A stretch of 64,000 bases of DNA, taken from the NCBI RefSeq assembly GCF_009662475.1, contig NZ_CP045571.1, positions 2,230,501 to 2,294,500 on the forward strand. Reading direction: 5' to 3'. This document shows positions 7,458 through 15,080 of the stretch, in pieces. A program made the translations under genes and the position numbers. Origin of the DNA: Acidithiobacillus thiooxidans ATCC 19377 (lineage in GTDB: Bacteria; Pseudomonadota; Gammaproteobacteria; Acidithiobacillales; Acidithiobacillaceae). The number at the start of each line of letters is the position of its first letter. The first letter of the stretch is position 1. Below the pieces are notes generated by a model. That model worked only from the letters and a program-made list of their open reading frames with translations, ran no database searches and was not told the origin of the DNA.

Positions 7458-8567
7458 ATGCAAACAATTGACAGCATTGTACGGGAATCCGGGTTGCCAG
7501 CGGACCGACAGAACGAGTACCAGCAGGACAAGCAGGTGTTCCATCTGCTTGCTGCTTTGAGCGGGCTGGACGCGGATCAGCAAATGGCCGAGTTATGGGA
7601 TCGTCTGCCGGATTTGCGAAAGACCCGCGCGAATACGCTGCGGGCACGGGCACGGGATGCCGTTGAGGAAGATCGGCAATCATTGCTTGCCCGTGCGGAA
7701 ATGTTGTCCTGTTCCGTGTCGCGCCTGGACCAGGATGAAAAAATCCGCGCCAGGGCCTATGCAACGGAACTCGCCGCTACGGTTTCCCTGCAGCTTCGCG
7801 GGCTGGACTTTTCTGAATACTGCCCGTCGCCGGAGACGGTCCGGGAGTTCCGTGCTGCGCATGCCTCCGCCGTCCGAGATTTCATGCAGGATGCCGGACT
7901 AACAAGGGACCAGGCATACATAGTGGCAAATCGTGGGGTGGCCCAGGCGGTCATTAAACATGGGTTGCAAGATGGGGTCCGGGACTTCATCGACTGGCAG
8001 AAGCGGGCGCATATGGTGGAGTCCGGGCATCTGCGCGATGTTTCCCTGGATGATGAAAACGCCAGGGTCCGCCAAGCGGATAGTAGTTATGAAGTGGCAG
8101 ATGATTTTCTCGCAAAGCTTGGTACACAGATAACAGAAACGCACAACGTATCTGAAGATCAGGAGCAAAAACTCCAGAATGCCGCAGCAGAAATCCTGAA
8201 TGATCGGCAGTATATAATTTTCCGTGTGCTTCTGGACGAGGGACATGGAATCCATTTTGCCCGCAAGGGGCAGGCTATTACGGCTGAAAAAGCGATCCGG
8301 CAAGGGGTAGAAACCGGCGAGATTCCTGCACACTTTGTGATGCGGGCCATTCCCGGTGCATATCACGGGCGCGGTTCCGCACAAAGAGCCATCGAAACCA
8401 CCCTGACGAAGCTCGGGCAGGCGGTCCTGCAGGGTCAGGATCAAGCGCTTTCCGAAAAGGCTATTCAGCGGCTCTCCACAGACACAAGAACACTGGTGCG
8501 TCAGGAACAGACAAAGACACCGGACCGGAAAGAACAGGTTCGTCGGGAGGCCGAAGAAATCGAATAA
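7458..8567 (+). CDS. Hypothetical soluble protein of the transfer regulon
   Basis: 369 residues. The start at 7458 has GGAGG 8 nt upstream and lies 29 nt after a GCTATACC box, although the frame is open farther upstream. The protein is highly charged, rich in Arg, Asp, Glu and Gln, with long helices and no membrane segment. It is not similar to any family I recognise. Its own regulon promoter suggests a role in DNA processing or transfer. Confidence 0.6.
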   Translation: MQTIDSIVRESGLPADRQNEYQQDKQVFHLLAALSGLDADQQMAELWDRLPDLRKTRANTLRARARDAVEEDRQSLLARAEMLSCSVSRLDQDEKIRARAYATELAATVSLQLRGLDFSEYCPSPETVREFRAAHASAVRDFMQDAGLTRDQAYIVANRGVAQAVIKHGLQDGVRDFIDWQKRAHMVESGHLRDVSLDDENARVRQADSSYEVADDFLAKLGTQITETHNVSEDQEQKLQNAAAEILNDRQYIIFRVLLDEGHGIHFARKGQAITAEKAIRQGVETGEIPAHFVMRAIPGAYHGRGSAQRAIETTLTKLGQAVLQGQDQALSEKAIQRLSTDTRTLVRQEQTKTPDRKEQVRREAEEIE

Positions 8568-8585
8568 ATCCACCACCGAATCTTG

Positions 8586-8593
8586 GCTATACC
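8586..8593 (+). promoter_or_regulatory. GCTATACC box, copy 4
   Basis: CCACC is exactly 8 nt upstream. The box ends 31 nt before the TTG at 8625, which supports that codon as the methylase start. Confidence 0.75.
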
Positions 8594-8624
8594 GTCAGGA
8601 TGCGAAGATACGAGGTGTATTTCA

Positions 8625-9575
8625 TTGGATTGTCCTGACACATTGATTCCAGAGATAGCATGGTACCGGTCGGTAGCGCCCTTTCCGTGGATGGGCAGCA
8701 AGAGCCGACTTGCTGGTGACATTATTCATCTATTTCCCGCGCACACGGCCTATGTGGAGCCCTTTGGCGGTTCGGCTGCGGTTCTGCTGTCCAAACAGCC
8801 TTCTGATGTGGAAGTGTACAATGACGCGAGCCATTGGCTTACCAATTTCTTTCGGGTTCTGCAGAACCCCGAGGAGCGGAAGTTGTTACTGGACCGTCTG
8901 GAGTGGACACCCTATTCCCGCGAGGAATATGAGTTGGCCATTGATTCTCTGGACGACCCGGACCCGGTAGTGCAGGCCTGGGCTTTTTTTGTGGCACAAG
9001 GCCAGGGTTTTGGTGGCACAGGGGCACTGCGCAGGGAAAAGGTTTCCTGGGGGGTTTCCCGTGTCCGGGACCAGAATGTGGCTTTTCGTGGGCGGATCGA
9101 CAAGATGATGTCGGTGGCAAGGCGTTTGCGCGACGTGGCCATAGAATCTGACGATGCCCTTTCTGTGATCACCCGATGGGATGACCGGGGGACACTTTTC
9201 TATCTGGACCCTCCTTATGTGGATAGCACGCGGGCGAGCAAAACAGTGAACCGGCCTGCCGGTGATCGTGGTACATATCAGGTAGAAACTGACGACGGTT
9301 TCCATGACCGGTTAGTGGCCTTGCTGTTGCAGGTCAAGGGCATGGTGCTGCTTTCCGGATATCCGAGTGATGTGTATACCCCGCTTGAAGATGCCGGATG
9401 GGTGCGCAGGGAATTCGATCTGGAGCTTCGGGTTTCCGGGCACACCCGCAAATATCGTGGAGCACGGGTTGAAAGATCGAGGACGGAGTGTCTATGGATA
9501 TCTCCGACTGCGCAGGCCAGCCAGAACCATCAGGTGGCCTTTCAGTTGTTTGATGATCTTGGGGGTGCCTCGTGA
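8625..9575 (+). CDS. D12-class DNA adenine methylase (Dam-like)
   Basis: 316 residues from a TTG start preceded by GAGGTG. PFPWMGSKSRLA is the N-terminal SAM-binding region, YVEPFGGSAAVLL is motif I (FGGSG type), and FYLDPPYVDS is the catalytic DPPY motif IV. This order is the alpha class that methylates adenine N6. With no cognate nuclease nearby it is probably an orphan enzyme that masks the element from host restriction or marks its replication state. An earlier TTG at 8583 would overlap the promoter box and is rejected. The stop overlaps the next gene by 4 nt. Confidence 0.85.
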   Translation: MDCPDTLIPEIAWYRSVAPFPWMGSKSRLAGDIIHLFPAHTAYVEPFGGSAAVLLSKQPSDVEVYNDASHWLTNFFRVLQNPEERKLLLDRLEWTPYSREEYELAIDSLDDPDPVVQAWAFFVAQGQGFGGTGALRREKVSWGVSRVRDQNVAFRGRIDKMMSVARRLRDVAIESDDALSVITRWDDRGTLFYLDPPYVDSTRASKTVNRPAGDRGTYQVETDDGFHDRLVALLLQVKGMVLLSGYPSDVYTPLEDAGWVRREFDLELRVSGHTRKYRGARVERSRTECLWISPTAQASQNHQVAFQLFDDLGGAS

Positions 9576-10189
9576 ACGAGATGGACCTTGCCTGTCACGT
9601 CTTTCCATATCCGCCGATGAAGTTATGGGATACCGAGGCTGCCCTGTGGGACCATGGGGTAATTATCGAACCGCCAAGGGTCCTGGATTTTTCCATGGAC
9701 GAGTTTTCCAGTGCGCTTTTTTCCTTGGTGCTTCCGGCAGACAAGGAATCTGAATCTTTTGCGGGAGGCGGCTGGATTCTGGAGTATCTGCGTTTTACCG
9801 GCTTGTCCACGGATATGGCTGTGTACGCCAGGAATGTCCGGTGTTTGCCACATCGTGACGACCAGATTCCGGAAACACACCGTTCCTTTGTCCTGCCGAC
9901 GTTCCCAAGTCCGTTTTATTCTACGCTGTTTCATTTGAGGTATTTTGCCAAGCTTGCTTATGAGTCCCCTTCGGCTCGTCGCCGGTTCAAGGGGTGCATG
10001 GACCATTATTGTCCTGATGAGAATCTGACCATCCTGGTGCTGGATGCTTTTGATGACATGGTTTCCCTGAACGTATGGCTGCCTGCGCCGGTATTGCAGG
10101 CCATGGGATATGCCGTGCTGAAGAACTACATTCTGGGACCGAAATACAAGCCTCTGGCTCTTCGGAATGCGGAACTTGCCGCAGTCTAG
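9572..10189 (+). CDS. Hypothetical protein coupled to the adenine methylase
   Basis: 205 residues, starting with a GTG in a GTGA overlap with the methylase stop. Soluble, aromatic-rich and with no recognised domain. Conserved-looking segments are FPYPPMKLWDTEAALWDHG and the C-terminal VWLPAPVLQAMGYAVLKNYI. The tight coupling suggests a partner or modifier of the methylase, but nothing in the sequence proves it. Confidence 0.55.
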   Translation: MNEMDLACHVFPYPPMKLWDTEAALWDHGVIIEPPRVLDFSMDEFSSALFSLVLPADKESESFAGGGWILEYLRFTGLSTDMAVYARNVRCLPHRDDQIPETHRSFVLPTFPSPFYSTLFHLRYFAKLAYESPSARRRFKGCMDHYCPDENLTILVLDAFDDMVSLNVWLPAPVLQAMGYAVLKNYILGPKYKPLALRNAELAAV

Positions 10190-10208
10190 TGTCCTGGTTG
10201 TGTTTTAG

Positions 10209-10583
10209 CTAACGGATCAGGATCCGGTACGGTTTCACCTTTCTCCCCCCTTCCCTATCAATTTTTTCCAGTACGCCGTTTTCGACGAAGCGTTTCATGC
10301 AGCGCAAGGCCTGTTTGTGTTCCACGTTGGCGGCGTCTGCTGCCAGGTTGACGGGTCCCAGGTAGTACCAGTTTCCGTCTGTGCCTTTGGTGGCGTGTTC
10401 GAGAACGAACTGTAGCAGTCGTCCGCAGGATGTATGGAAGGTTCCCTGTCTGGCAAGGCCCTGCAACATGACAAGCGTTTTCTGCCCGGCATTGATAGTG
10501 ACTGGACGGGCGGATTTTTCATCCTGGAATTTCCATATCCGTTCTTCGATGGTACGGGTTTTACGTTTGCGTGGACGGCGCAT
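10209..10583 (-). CDS. Winged-helix-like DNA-binding protein
   Basis: 124 residues, very basic N-terminus (RRPRKRKTRTIEERIW). The C-terminal half (LAADAANVEHKQALRCMKRFVENGVLEKIDREGGRKVKPYRI) reads as helix-turn-helix plus wing, as in MarR-like or plasmid initiator domains. It faces left from a GCTATACC box, with a 50-bp nested palindrome 47 nt upstream. That layout fits an autoregulated regulator or a replication/partition factor binding the palindrome. The fold is an inference from the pattern; no specific family is recognised. Confidence 0.6.
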   Translation of the reverse strand: MRRPRKRKTRTIEERIWKFQDEKSARPVTINAGQKTLVMLQGLARQGTFHTSCGRLLQFVLEHATKGTDGNWYYLGPVNLAADAANVEHKQALRCMKRFVENGVLEKIDREGGRKVKPYRILIR

Positions 10584-10614
10584 GCTGTTTCCTTTCCTGG
10601 TTTCTGACTGCCTG

Positions 10615-10622
10615 GGTATAGC
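10615..10622 (-). promoter_or_regulatory. GCTATACC box, copy 5 (minus strand)
   Basis: On the minus strand the box has CCACC exactly 8 nt upstream, and that CCACC is part of the nested palindrome. The box ends 31 nt before the start of the winged-helix gene. Confidence 0.75.
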
Positions 10623-10630
10623 TTAAAAAT

Positions 10631-10680
10631 GGTGGCATTTATGCCATGAGTATCGCGATACTTCCGGCAGTTATGCCACC
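10631..10680. repeat. Nested 50-bp palindrome (operator, parS-like or origin candidate)
   Basis: Outer arms GGTGGCAT (10631-10638) and ATGCCACC (10673-10680) enclose a perfect 14-bp palindrome AGTATCGCGATACT (10649-10662). A second copy of ATGCC sits inside the left arm (10641-10645). It lies between the winged-helix gene and a divergent unit and overlaps the upstream block of box copy 5, so binding here would affect that promoter. Confidence 0.7.
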
Positions 10681-10912
10681 ATAATAAGAGCAGCTATCCG
10701 TGGAGTCGGCTGGAAAGCCTTCGGGAAACCCGGAAAAACAATCCGAAACCTTTTCTAACCTCTTTCTGGATGTTTTTTTATTAACGCAAGATAAAGGGGG
10801 AACCCTAAGTTATAGCGTTCTCTGCCCGGATTTCTGTTTCTGTTCATTGGTCGGTAGCGGCCCCCTGATCTTTCAGAAAGGATAGCAGCCAAACTGTCGC
10901 CACCGACTCCAT
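10681..10912. other. Intergenic region with no gene
   Basis: About 230 bp without a convincing frame. It contains a Lys-codon-like A/T stretch (TTTTTTTATTAACGC), a purine run (GATAAAGGGGG) and GGAAAGCC-TTCG-GGAAACC. With the adjacent palindrome it has the mixed composition of an origin or oriT region, but no known nick site is visible. Confidence 0.35.
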
Positions 10913-10920
10913 GCTATACC
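10913..10920 (+). promoter_or_regulatory. GCTATACC box, copy 6
   Basis: One of the best copies: CCACC-GACTCCAT-GCTATACC-GCGAC. It ends 37 nt before the ATG at 10958. Confidence 0.8.
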
Positions 10921-10957
10921 GCGACGCAAGGGAGTGCTGAACAGGCGATCATCAGGG

Positions 10958-11620
10958 ATGGGATTTATCGAAAAAGTAAACCGGCTGCTTTGGGTCATGC
11001 TGCTGGTCATCTCGTGCCCTGCCATTGCACACCCGGAACGTTACCTGGACCGTATGGCGATTATCGATGCGCACAAGGATTTTGCCCAGTCTCCCAGTCC
11101 GGATTATGTGCTGGACGCTCGTTCGGTGCTACGTTTTCCCAGACGCTATCCGGTCGGAGTGATTTTCATCGGCGACAGCATTTTGACCGGCTGGTCTGGC
11201 TATTTTGCGCATGTGTTTCCCAATGCGCTGATTAGCGGACGGGTAGGCAGACAATTCTCCAGTGCATTACCTATCTGGAAGAGCCTGCAACAGGCGGGTG
11301 TCACCCGTGGTGTTGGCGATGTGGTCATCGAGTTGGGGACGAATGGTGAAGTATCGCCTGCGGACATGGAGCAACTGCTGAAAATGACTGGCCCACGCCA
11401 GGTGTTTCTGGTCATGCCGGAAATGCCCCGGCCCTGGGAGCATGAAGTGCAGCAGCTTTACCTGCAGACGGCGGCCACCTATCCCAATGTGCATCTGGTG
11501 CGCTGGGATTTCTTGAGCAGGGATCATCCGCAGTATTTCTGGACGGATGAGGTACATCCCAATTGGGAAGGGATTCGGGTCATGGTACATGCCATTGCCC
11601 TTGCTATTGCAGACGTTTAA
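10958..11620 (+). CDS. Exported SGNH-type hydrolase
   Basis: 220 residues. The N-terminus has a signal-peptide pattern (basic start, LLWVMLLVISCPAIA, cleavage likely after AIA-H). VIFIGDSIL carries the nucleophilic Ser, ELGTNG the Asn block, and DEVHPN the Asp-His pair of the SGNH fold, so an esterase, acyltransferase or deacetylase acting in the periplasm is likely. The ATG at 10958 is chosen; a GTG at 10934 stands too close to the promoter box. Its position in the transfer regulon suggests envelope or pilus modification. Confidence 0.75.
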   Translation: MGFIEKVNRLLWVMLLVISCPAIAHPERYLDRMAIIDAHKDFAQSPSPDYVLDARSVLRFPRRYPVGVIFIGDSILTGWSGYFAHVFPNALISGRVGRQFSSALPIWKSLQQAGVTRGVGDVVIELGTNGEVSPADMEQLLKMTGPRQVFLVMPEMPRPWEHEVQQLYLQTAATYPNVHLVRWDFLSRDHPQYFWTDEVHPNWEGIRVMVHAIALAIADV

Positions 11621-11728
11621 CTTGCGGGCGTTTCTGCAAACAGCACATCGGCCGGGATGCCCTGGCGCTTGTGCAGTCGTGGAATCATGGCCTGTCAGTC
11701 TGTCTAAGCCATTTGCCACCGACTTCCT

Positions 11729-11736
11729 GCTATACC
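11729..11736 (+). promoter_or_regulatory. GCTATACC box, copy 7
   Basis: CCACC-GACTTCCT-GCTATACC-CAGAC, nearly the consensus. The leader to the ssb start is 62 nt, longer than for most copies. Confidence 0.8.
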
Positions 11737-11798
11737 CAGACAGCGCCGGGATGAGACCCGTTGTGCTGTTTGGGTATTGGCAATGAAAGGAGCAAATC

Positions 11799-12257
11799 AT
11801 GGCAGGTGTAAACAAAGCGATCATATTGGGACGGCTCGGACAAGATGTGGAGCTGCGGTATACCCCGAACGGAACGGCAGTGGCGCAGTTGTCGGTAGCC
11901 ACGAGCGAGAAATACAAGGACCGGGACGGGAATCCCCAGGAGCGCACGGAGTGGCACAGGGTCCAGTTGTGGAACAAGCAGGCGGAAGTTGCCGGGGAGT
12001 ACCTGCGCAAGGGTTCGGAAGTGTATATCGAGGGGCGTCTGCAGACCGAGAAATGGAAGGATAAGGACGGGATTGACCGTTATACCACGAAGATTGTTGG
12101 AGACCGGATGACGCTGGTTGGCGGTCGTCGCACCCCCGCAGAGGCATCCAGTGAATCAACAGGCAGTCATGCTTCAGCTCCGACCGACAACGGAACCAGC
12201 AAACGGGACACCCCACCCCCGCCGATGGAAGATTTTGATAACGATATTCCATTTTAG
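11799..12257 (+). CDS. ssb: Single-stranded DNA-binding protein
   Basis: 152 residues. The OB-fold begins [21 protein letters not shown] and includes [22 protein letters not shown], the classic SSB core (1-110). A disordered linker follows, and the protein ends in the acidic tip EDFDNDIPF that recruits partner enzymes. Conjugative elements encode their own SSB to protect incoming or outgoing single strands. A good AAAGGAG site precedes the ATG. Confidence 0.95.
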   Translation: MAGVNKAIILGRLGQDVELRYTPNGTAVAQLSVATSEKYKDRDGNPQERTEWHRVQLWNKQAEVAGEYLRKGSEVYIEGRLQTEKWKDKDGIDRYTTKIVGDRMTLVGGRRTPAEASSESTGSHASAPTDNGTSKRDTPPPPMEDFDNDIPF

Positions 12258-12292
12258 AGCGGTTCGATAAAGCTGCTCAGTAACTCGTGTAA

Positions 12293-12637
12293 ATGCCTCG
12301 TCGCGAATATTGTCAGGTAGCAGCATCTGCTGATCGTGACATCTGGGTTTCAGCCTATGCTGCATGGTATCGGCATTTTCTTGCCATGCAGCCCGTTACC
12401 GATCGGCTGTGTGAAAAATGGGCGCGGAATATGGTCGAAAACACACTGGTACACTTTCACCAGCGTAATGACCAGCAGGAAATCGTGCAGATCGCCATGC
12501 AGAATCTGGGAAGCGCCGGGGCGGGCGCAACGCTGGCCCAGTATACCGGGGAGCGTCAGGCGGTAGTGGCGCTGGCCCGTATCATTGATGACGAAAGTCA
12601 AAGAGAGCCGGAACCTGGACAGATGTCCTTGTTCTGA
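12293..12637 (+). CDS. Small hypothetical protein downstream of ssb
   Basis: 114 residues, helical, with an MSLF C-terminus that resembles sliding-clamp-binding (QxxLF-like, here GQMSLF) peptides. The latter would fit a replication-associated protein but the match is short. It begins 35 nt after ssb and is probably in the same transcript. Confidence 0.5.
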   Translation: MPRREYCQVAASADRDIWVSAYAAWYRHFLAMQPVTDRLCEKWARNMVENTLVHFHQRNDQQEIVQIAMQNLGSAGAGATLAQYTGERQAVVALARIIDDESQREPEPGQMSLF

Positions 12638-12680
12638 TTCGTGCGCGGGCAGGCTGTCCTGAAAATCCCCACGACTTTCT

Positions 12681-12688
12681 GCTATACC
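12681..12688 (+). promoter_or_regulatory. GCTATACC box, copy 8 (leaderless type)
   Basis: CCCAC-GACTTTCT-GCTATACC-CCGCC runs straight into the ATG at 12694. If TATACC is the -10 hexamer, transcription would begin at or within a base or two of the start codon. Confidence 0.75.
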
Positions 12689-12693
12689 CCGCC

Positions 12694-13005
12694 ATGAAAA
12701 TCCAAACTCATATTCTCTGGAAAAGGATAGCGGCGGTTCCATTGACCGGAAATCCGGTTGTGGACACCGGAATCATCGAATCCATGCGCGGTGCATTGCT
12801 TGAGGCTTGCGCGGAGATTGAATGTGCGCGTTATGAAAATGAATGGATACGGCTGAAAGATGTCAGGGCCTTCCGGGAAAAGATAGATCGTCTGGTAAAA
12901 GAAAAAGAAAGGCTCAAAAGGGAAAACCAGAGACTGAAAGACGGCTGTGTACTGAGTACGCGGGCTCCGGATGTTGTTTCCGTGCCGCATGAGCGGGGGA
13001 ATTGA
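12694..13005 (+). CDS. Coiled-coil protein, probably translated from a leaderless mRNA
   Basis: 103 residues. No ribosome site is possible because the ATG follows a promoter box by 5 nt. Residues about 55-85 form a basic coiled coil (FREKIDRLVKEKERLKRENQRL). It opens an operon in which every gene overlaps the next: TGATG at 13003-13007, 13122-13126, and ATGA-type overlaps after that. Function unknown; a regulator or scaffold is plausible. Confidence 0.6.
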   Translation: MKIQTHILWKRIAAVPLTGNPVVDTGIIESMRGALLEACAEIECARYENEWIRLKDVRAFREKIDRLVKEKERLKRENQRLKDGCVLSTRAPDVVSVPHERGN

Positions 13006-13124
13006 TGCGTTACCTTTCCCTCTTTTCCGGCATCGAGGCGGCCACCGTCGCCTGGAAGTCGCTGAACTGGAAGTGTGTCGGTATCAAACCCGCTATTCCG
13101 TTACACCGCGCGGAGGGCGATTGA
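13005..13124 (+). pseudogene. N-terminal remnant of a C5-cytosine DNA methylase
   Basis: A 39-codon frame starting MRYLSLFSGIEAATVAWKSL, which is the N-terminus of phage-type Dcm enzymes including the SAM-binding motif I (FSGIEA). After WKCVGIK the match ends and the frame stops 14 residues later, so the catalytic PCQ motif and the target-recognition region are missing. It is joined by TGATG overlaps on both sides, so the operon seems to have closed around the deletion; the peptide may still be made as a coupling cistron. Confidence 0.75.
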
Positions 13125-13381
13125 TGGCCAACATTCAACATATCGCCGAGCGTGTTTTTCGACATGTCGATGCCAGTCATTTGCCGGTGGGTTATGCCCT
13201 TGCCATGGGGTCGCTCATCGATGCGTACGATGATGATCCGGATTTCCATGAGTGGGCAGACAGTGTGGATGGCAACGTTGTTCAGAAATTGATTGACTGC
13301 ATGGTGCGTGAGGGCGCGTGGAACGATCCGGCGTGGCTGCAGGCGTTCATCCGGGAAGCGTCCAGGGAGAGCGCGGCATGA
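13124..13381 (+). CDS. Small acidic hypothetical protein
   Basis: 85 residues, acidic and helical, with ADSVDGNVVQKLIDCMVREGAWNDPAWLQAFIREA at the C-terminal half. Start overlaps the stop of the methylase remnant, stop overlaps the next start (ATGA). No family recognised. Confidence 0.5.
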   Translation: MANIQHIAERVFRHVDASHLPVGYALAMGSLIDAYDDDPDFHEWADSVDGNVVQKLIDCMVREGAWNDPAWLQAFIREASRESAA

Positions 13382-13578
13382 GCCGCGACTGCAAGCCCCT
13401 TGCGGGGTGCAAACCCGCCGACTGCAAGTCCGTACTGCCGGACTGCGAGGCGTTCGAGGCCGTTCTCCGGCGCGTCATCCGCGACCCGAAAAATGGCCCA
13501 ATCGCCCATACTGCCGCCGAGTGTCTTTTTGCAGTACGCAAGCTGGTGAATGCGATCACGGCAAAGGAGCGCCCGTGA
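13378..13578 (+). CDS. Cys-rich miniprotein
   Basis: 66 residues; four Cys in the first 26 residues (DCKPLAGCKPADCKSVLPDC), spaced as in small metal-binding knuckles, then one helix. It begins in an ATGA overlap and its TGA overlaps the GTG start of the following methylase, so it is coupled on both sides. Unknown function. Confidence 0.5.
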   Translation: MSRDCKPLAGCKPADCKSVLPDCEAFEAVLRRVIRDPKNGPIAHTAAECLFAVRKLVNAITAKERP

Positions 13579-14998
13579 TTCTCCAGGAGCACGTTCTGGA
13601 CCGCCTGCGTGATCTACCGGACGAAAGCGTTCACTGCATCATTACCAGCCCGCCCTATTACGGACTGCGAGATTATGGACTGGAACCCGTCATCTGGGCA
13701 CCCGTGCGGTATGCGCCGATGGCTGGGCTGCCATCTATGTCAGTTCCGGCGCATGCCAACCATGAGACGTTCACGGACTGTGACCACGACTGGGGCGAAT
13801 GGACGGAAGCCCACGATATTCGCCAGGAAACCGTACATGGGAAAACGCGCACGACGGATCGCAGCTACGCAGAAGCATCGCGCACGTCCAACGGAAATCA
13901 TAAAAAACACGCTCATGGACAATTCTGTCGCAAATGCGGCGCGTGGCGCGGCTGCCTGGGACTGGAACCCGATCCGGCGCTCTATATCGGGCATCTGGTG
14001 CAAGTCTTCCGGGAAGCACACCGGGTACTGCGTTACGACGGCACGCTCTGGCTGAATCTGGGCGACAGCTATGTGTCGGGCAATCACAGCACTCGTGACA
14101 TTGATAAAAAGTTGTCAGTGCACGGCATGGACCTGCGGCCCGCAGACCCTCCGGTATTAAGCCCAAAGACCTTATGGGTATTCCCTGGCGGGCGGCATTG
14201 GCCCTACAAGCAGACGGCTGGTTTCTGCGATCTGATATCGTCTGGGTCAAGCCTAATGCCATGCCGGAGTCCGTAAAAGACCGCCCGACGCGCTCCCACG
14301 AGATGGTTTTTTTGCTCTCGAAATCGCAGCGGTATTTTTACGACCATATTGCCGTACAGGAGCCGACGGTCAGCCTGCAATCCGCGCAAGCGGGGTCTTT
14401 TCGCAGAGTCGGCAGTAAACGGGAACAATGCATTCCCGGACAATCCGCAGGAACGCACCGGCCGAATCGTAAGGACACGGTTTTTGCCAATAGTATGCGC
14501 AATCAGCGCGATGTTTGGAATGTTTCGACAAAGCCTTTCCATGGCGCCCATTTTGCCGTGTTCCCTCCGGGTCTGGTAGACCCCATGATTCGCGCCGGAA
14601 CATCTGAAAAGGGGGTTTGCCCCACCTGCGGCACGCCCTGGGTGCGAAAGAACGGTTCCTCTTTTTACAGAGGAAAGGCCAACGCGGCGCGTGAGGTGTT
14701 GGCGAAAGTGGAGACGGGGCCGCGTGCGATAACTTTGCGCACGGACGGATGGCAACCGGGATGCCAGTGCGACGCCGCCGATCCCATCCCTGCCGTGGTG
14801 CTGGACCCCTTTGGCGGGTCCGGCACCGTCGCTATCGTTGCAGAAAGTCTCGGACGTGATTGGCGGATCATCGAAGCGAATCCGGAATATGCGGCCATGG
14901 CAACGGCGAGGATTCAGGAAAACCGGGAGTGGTTGATACGCAACCGTATCTACCACAAACCACTTTTGCAAAGACAGCAACTGAAAATGTTTTCGTGA
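13575..14998 (+). pseudogene. N4/N6 DNA methyltransferase split by a frameshift
   Basis: The GTG start at 13575 gives a frame with motif IV (CIITSPPYYGLRDYG) and a CRKCGAW zinc knuckle, continuing to about 14150. The rest of the enzyme (KPKDLMGIPWRAALALQADGW, then CPTCG and DPFGGSGTVAIVAESLGRDW, motif I) lies in another frame from about 14150 to 14998. Motif IV before motif I marks the beta class. The join needs a one-base deletion or two-base insertion between about 14085 and 14150. The intact protein would be about 475 residues. Either the gene is inactive, the site is a programmed shift, or it is a sequence error. Confidence 0.8.
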
Positions 14999-15067
14999 AT
15001 GGCAATTGCGGAACATATTCACCATGTTGGTGATTTCCTGATGCCGCCGTTCTGTCACCGAACTTCT

Positions 15068-15075
15068 GCTATACC
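15068..15075 (+). promoter_or_regulatory. GCTATACC box, copy 9 (leaderless type)
   Basis: TCACC-GAACTTCT-GCTATACC-CCGAC leads directly to the relaxase ATG 5 nt after the box, the same geometry as copy 8. Confidence 0.75.
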
Positions 15076-15080
15076 CCGAC

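Noticed and set aside
12670-12690. Resemblance of CACGACTTTCTGCTATACC to a T7-type phage promoter
   Set aside because: ACGACT and CTATA are shared but spacing and the initiating bases differ, and no single-subunit RNA polymerase gene is visible in the window.
14999-15080. oriT in the relaxase leader
   Set aside because: Only one short hairpin (CACCA/TGGTG) and no nick-site-like sequence known to me; insufficient to call.
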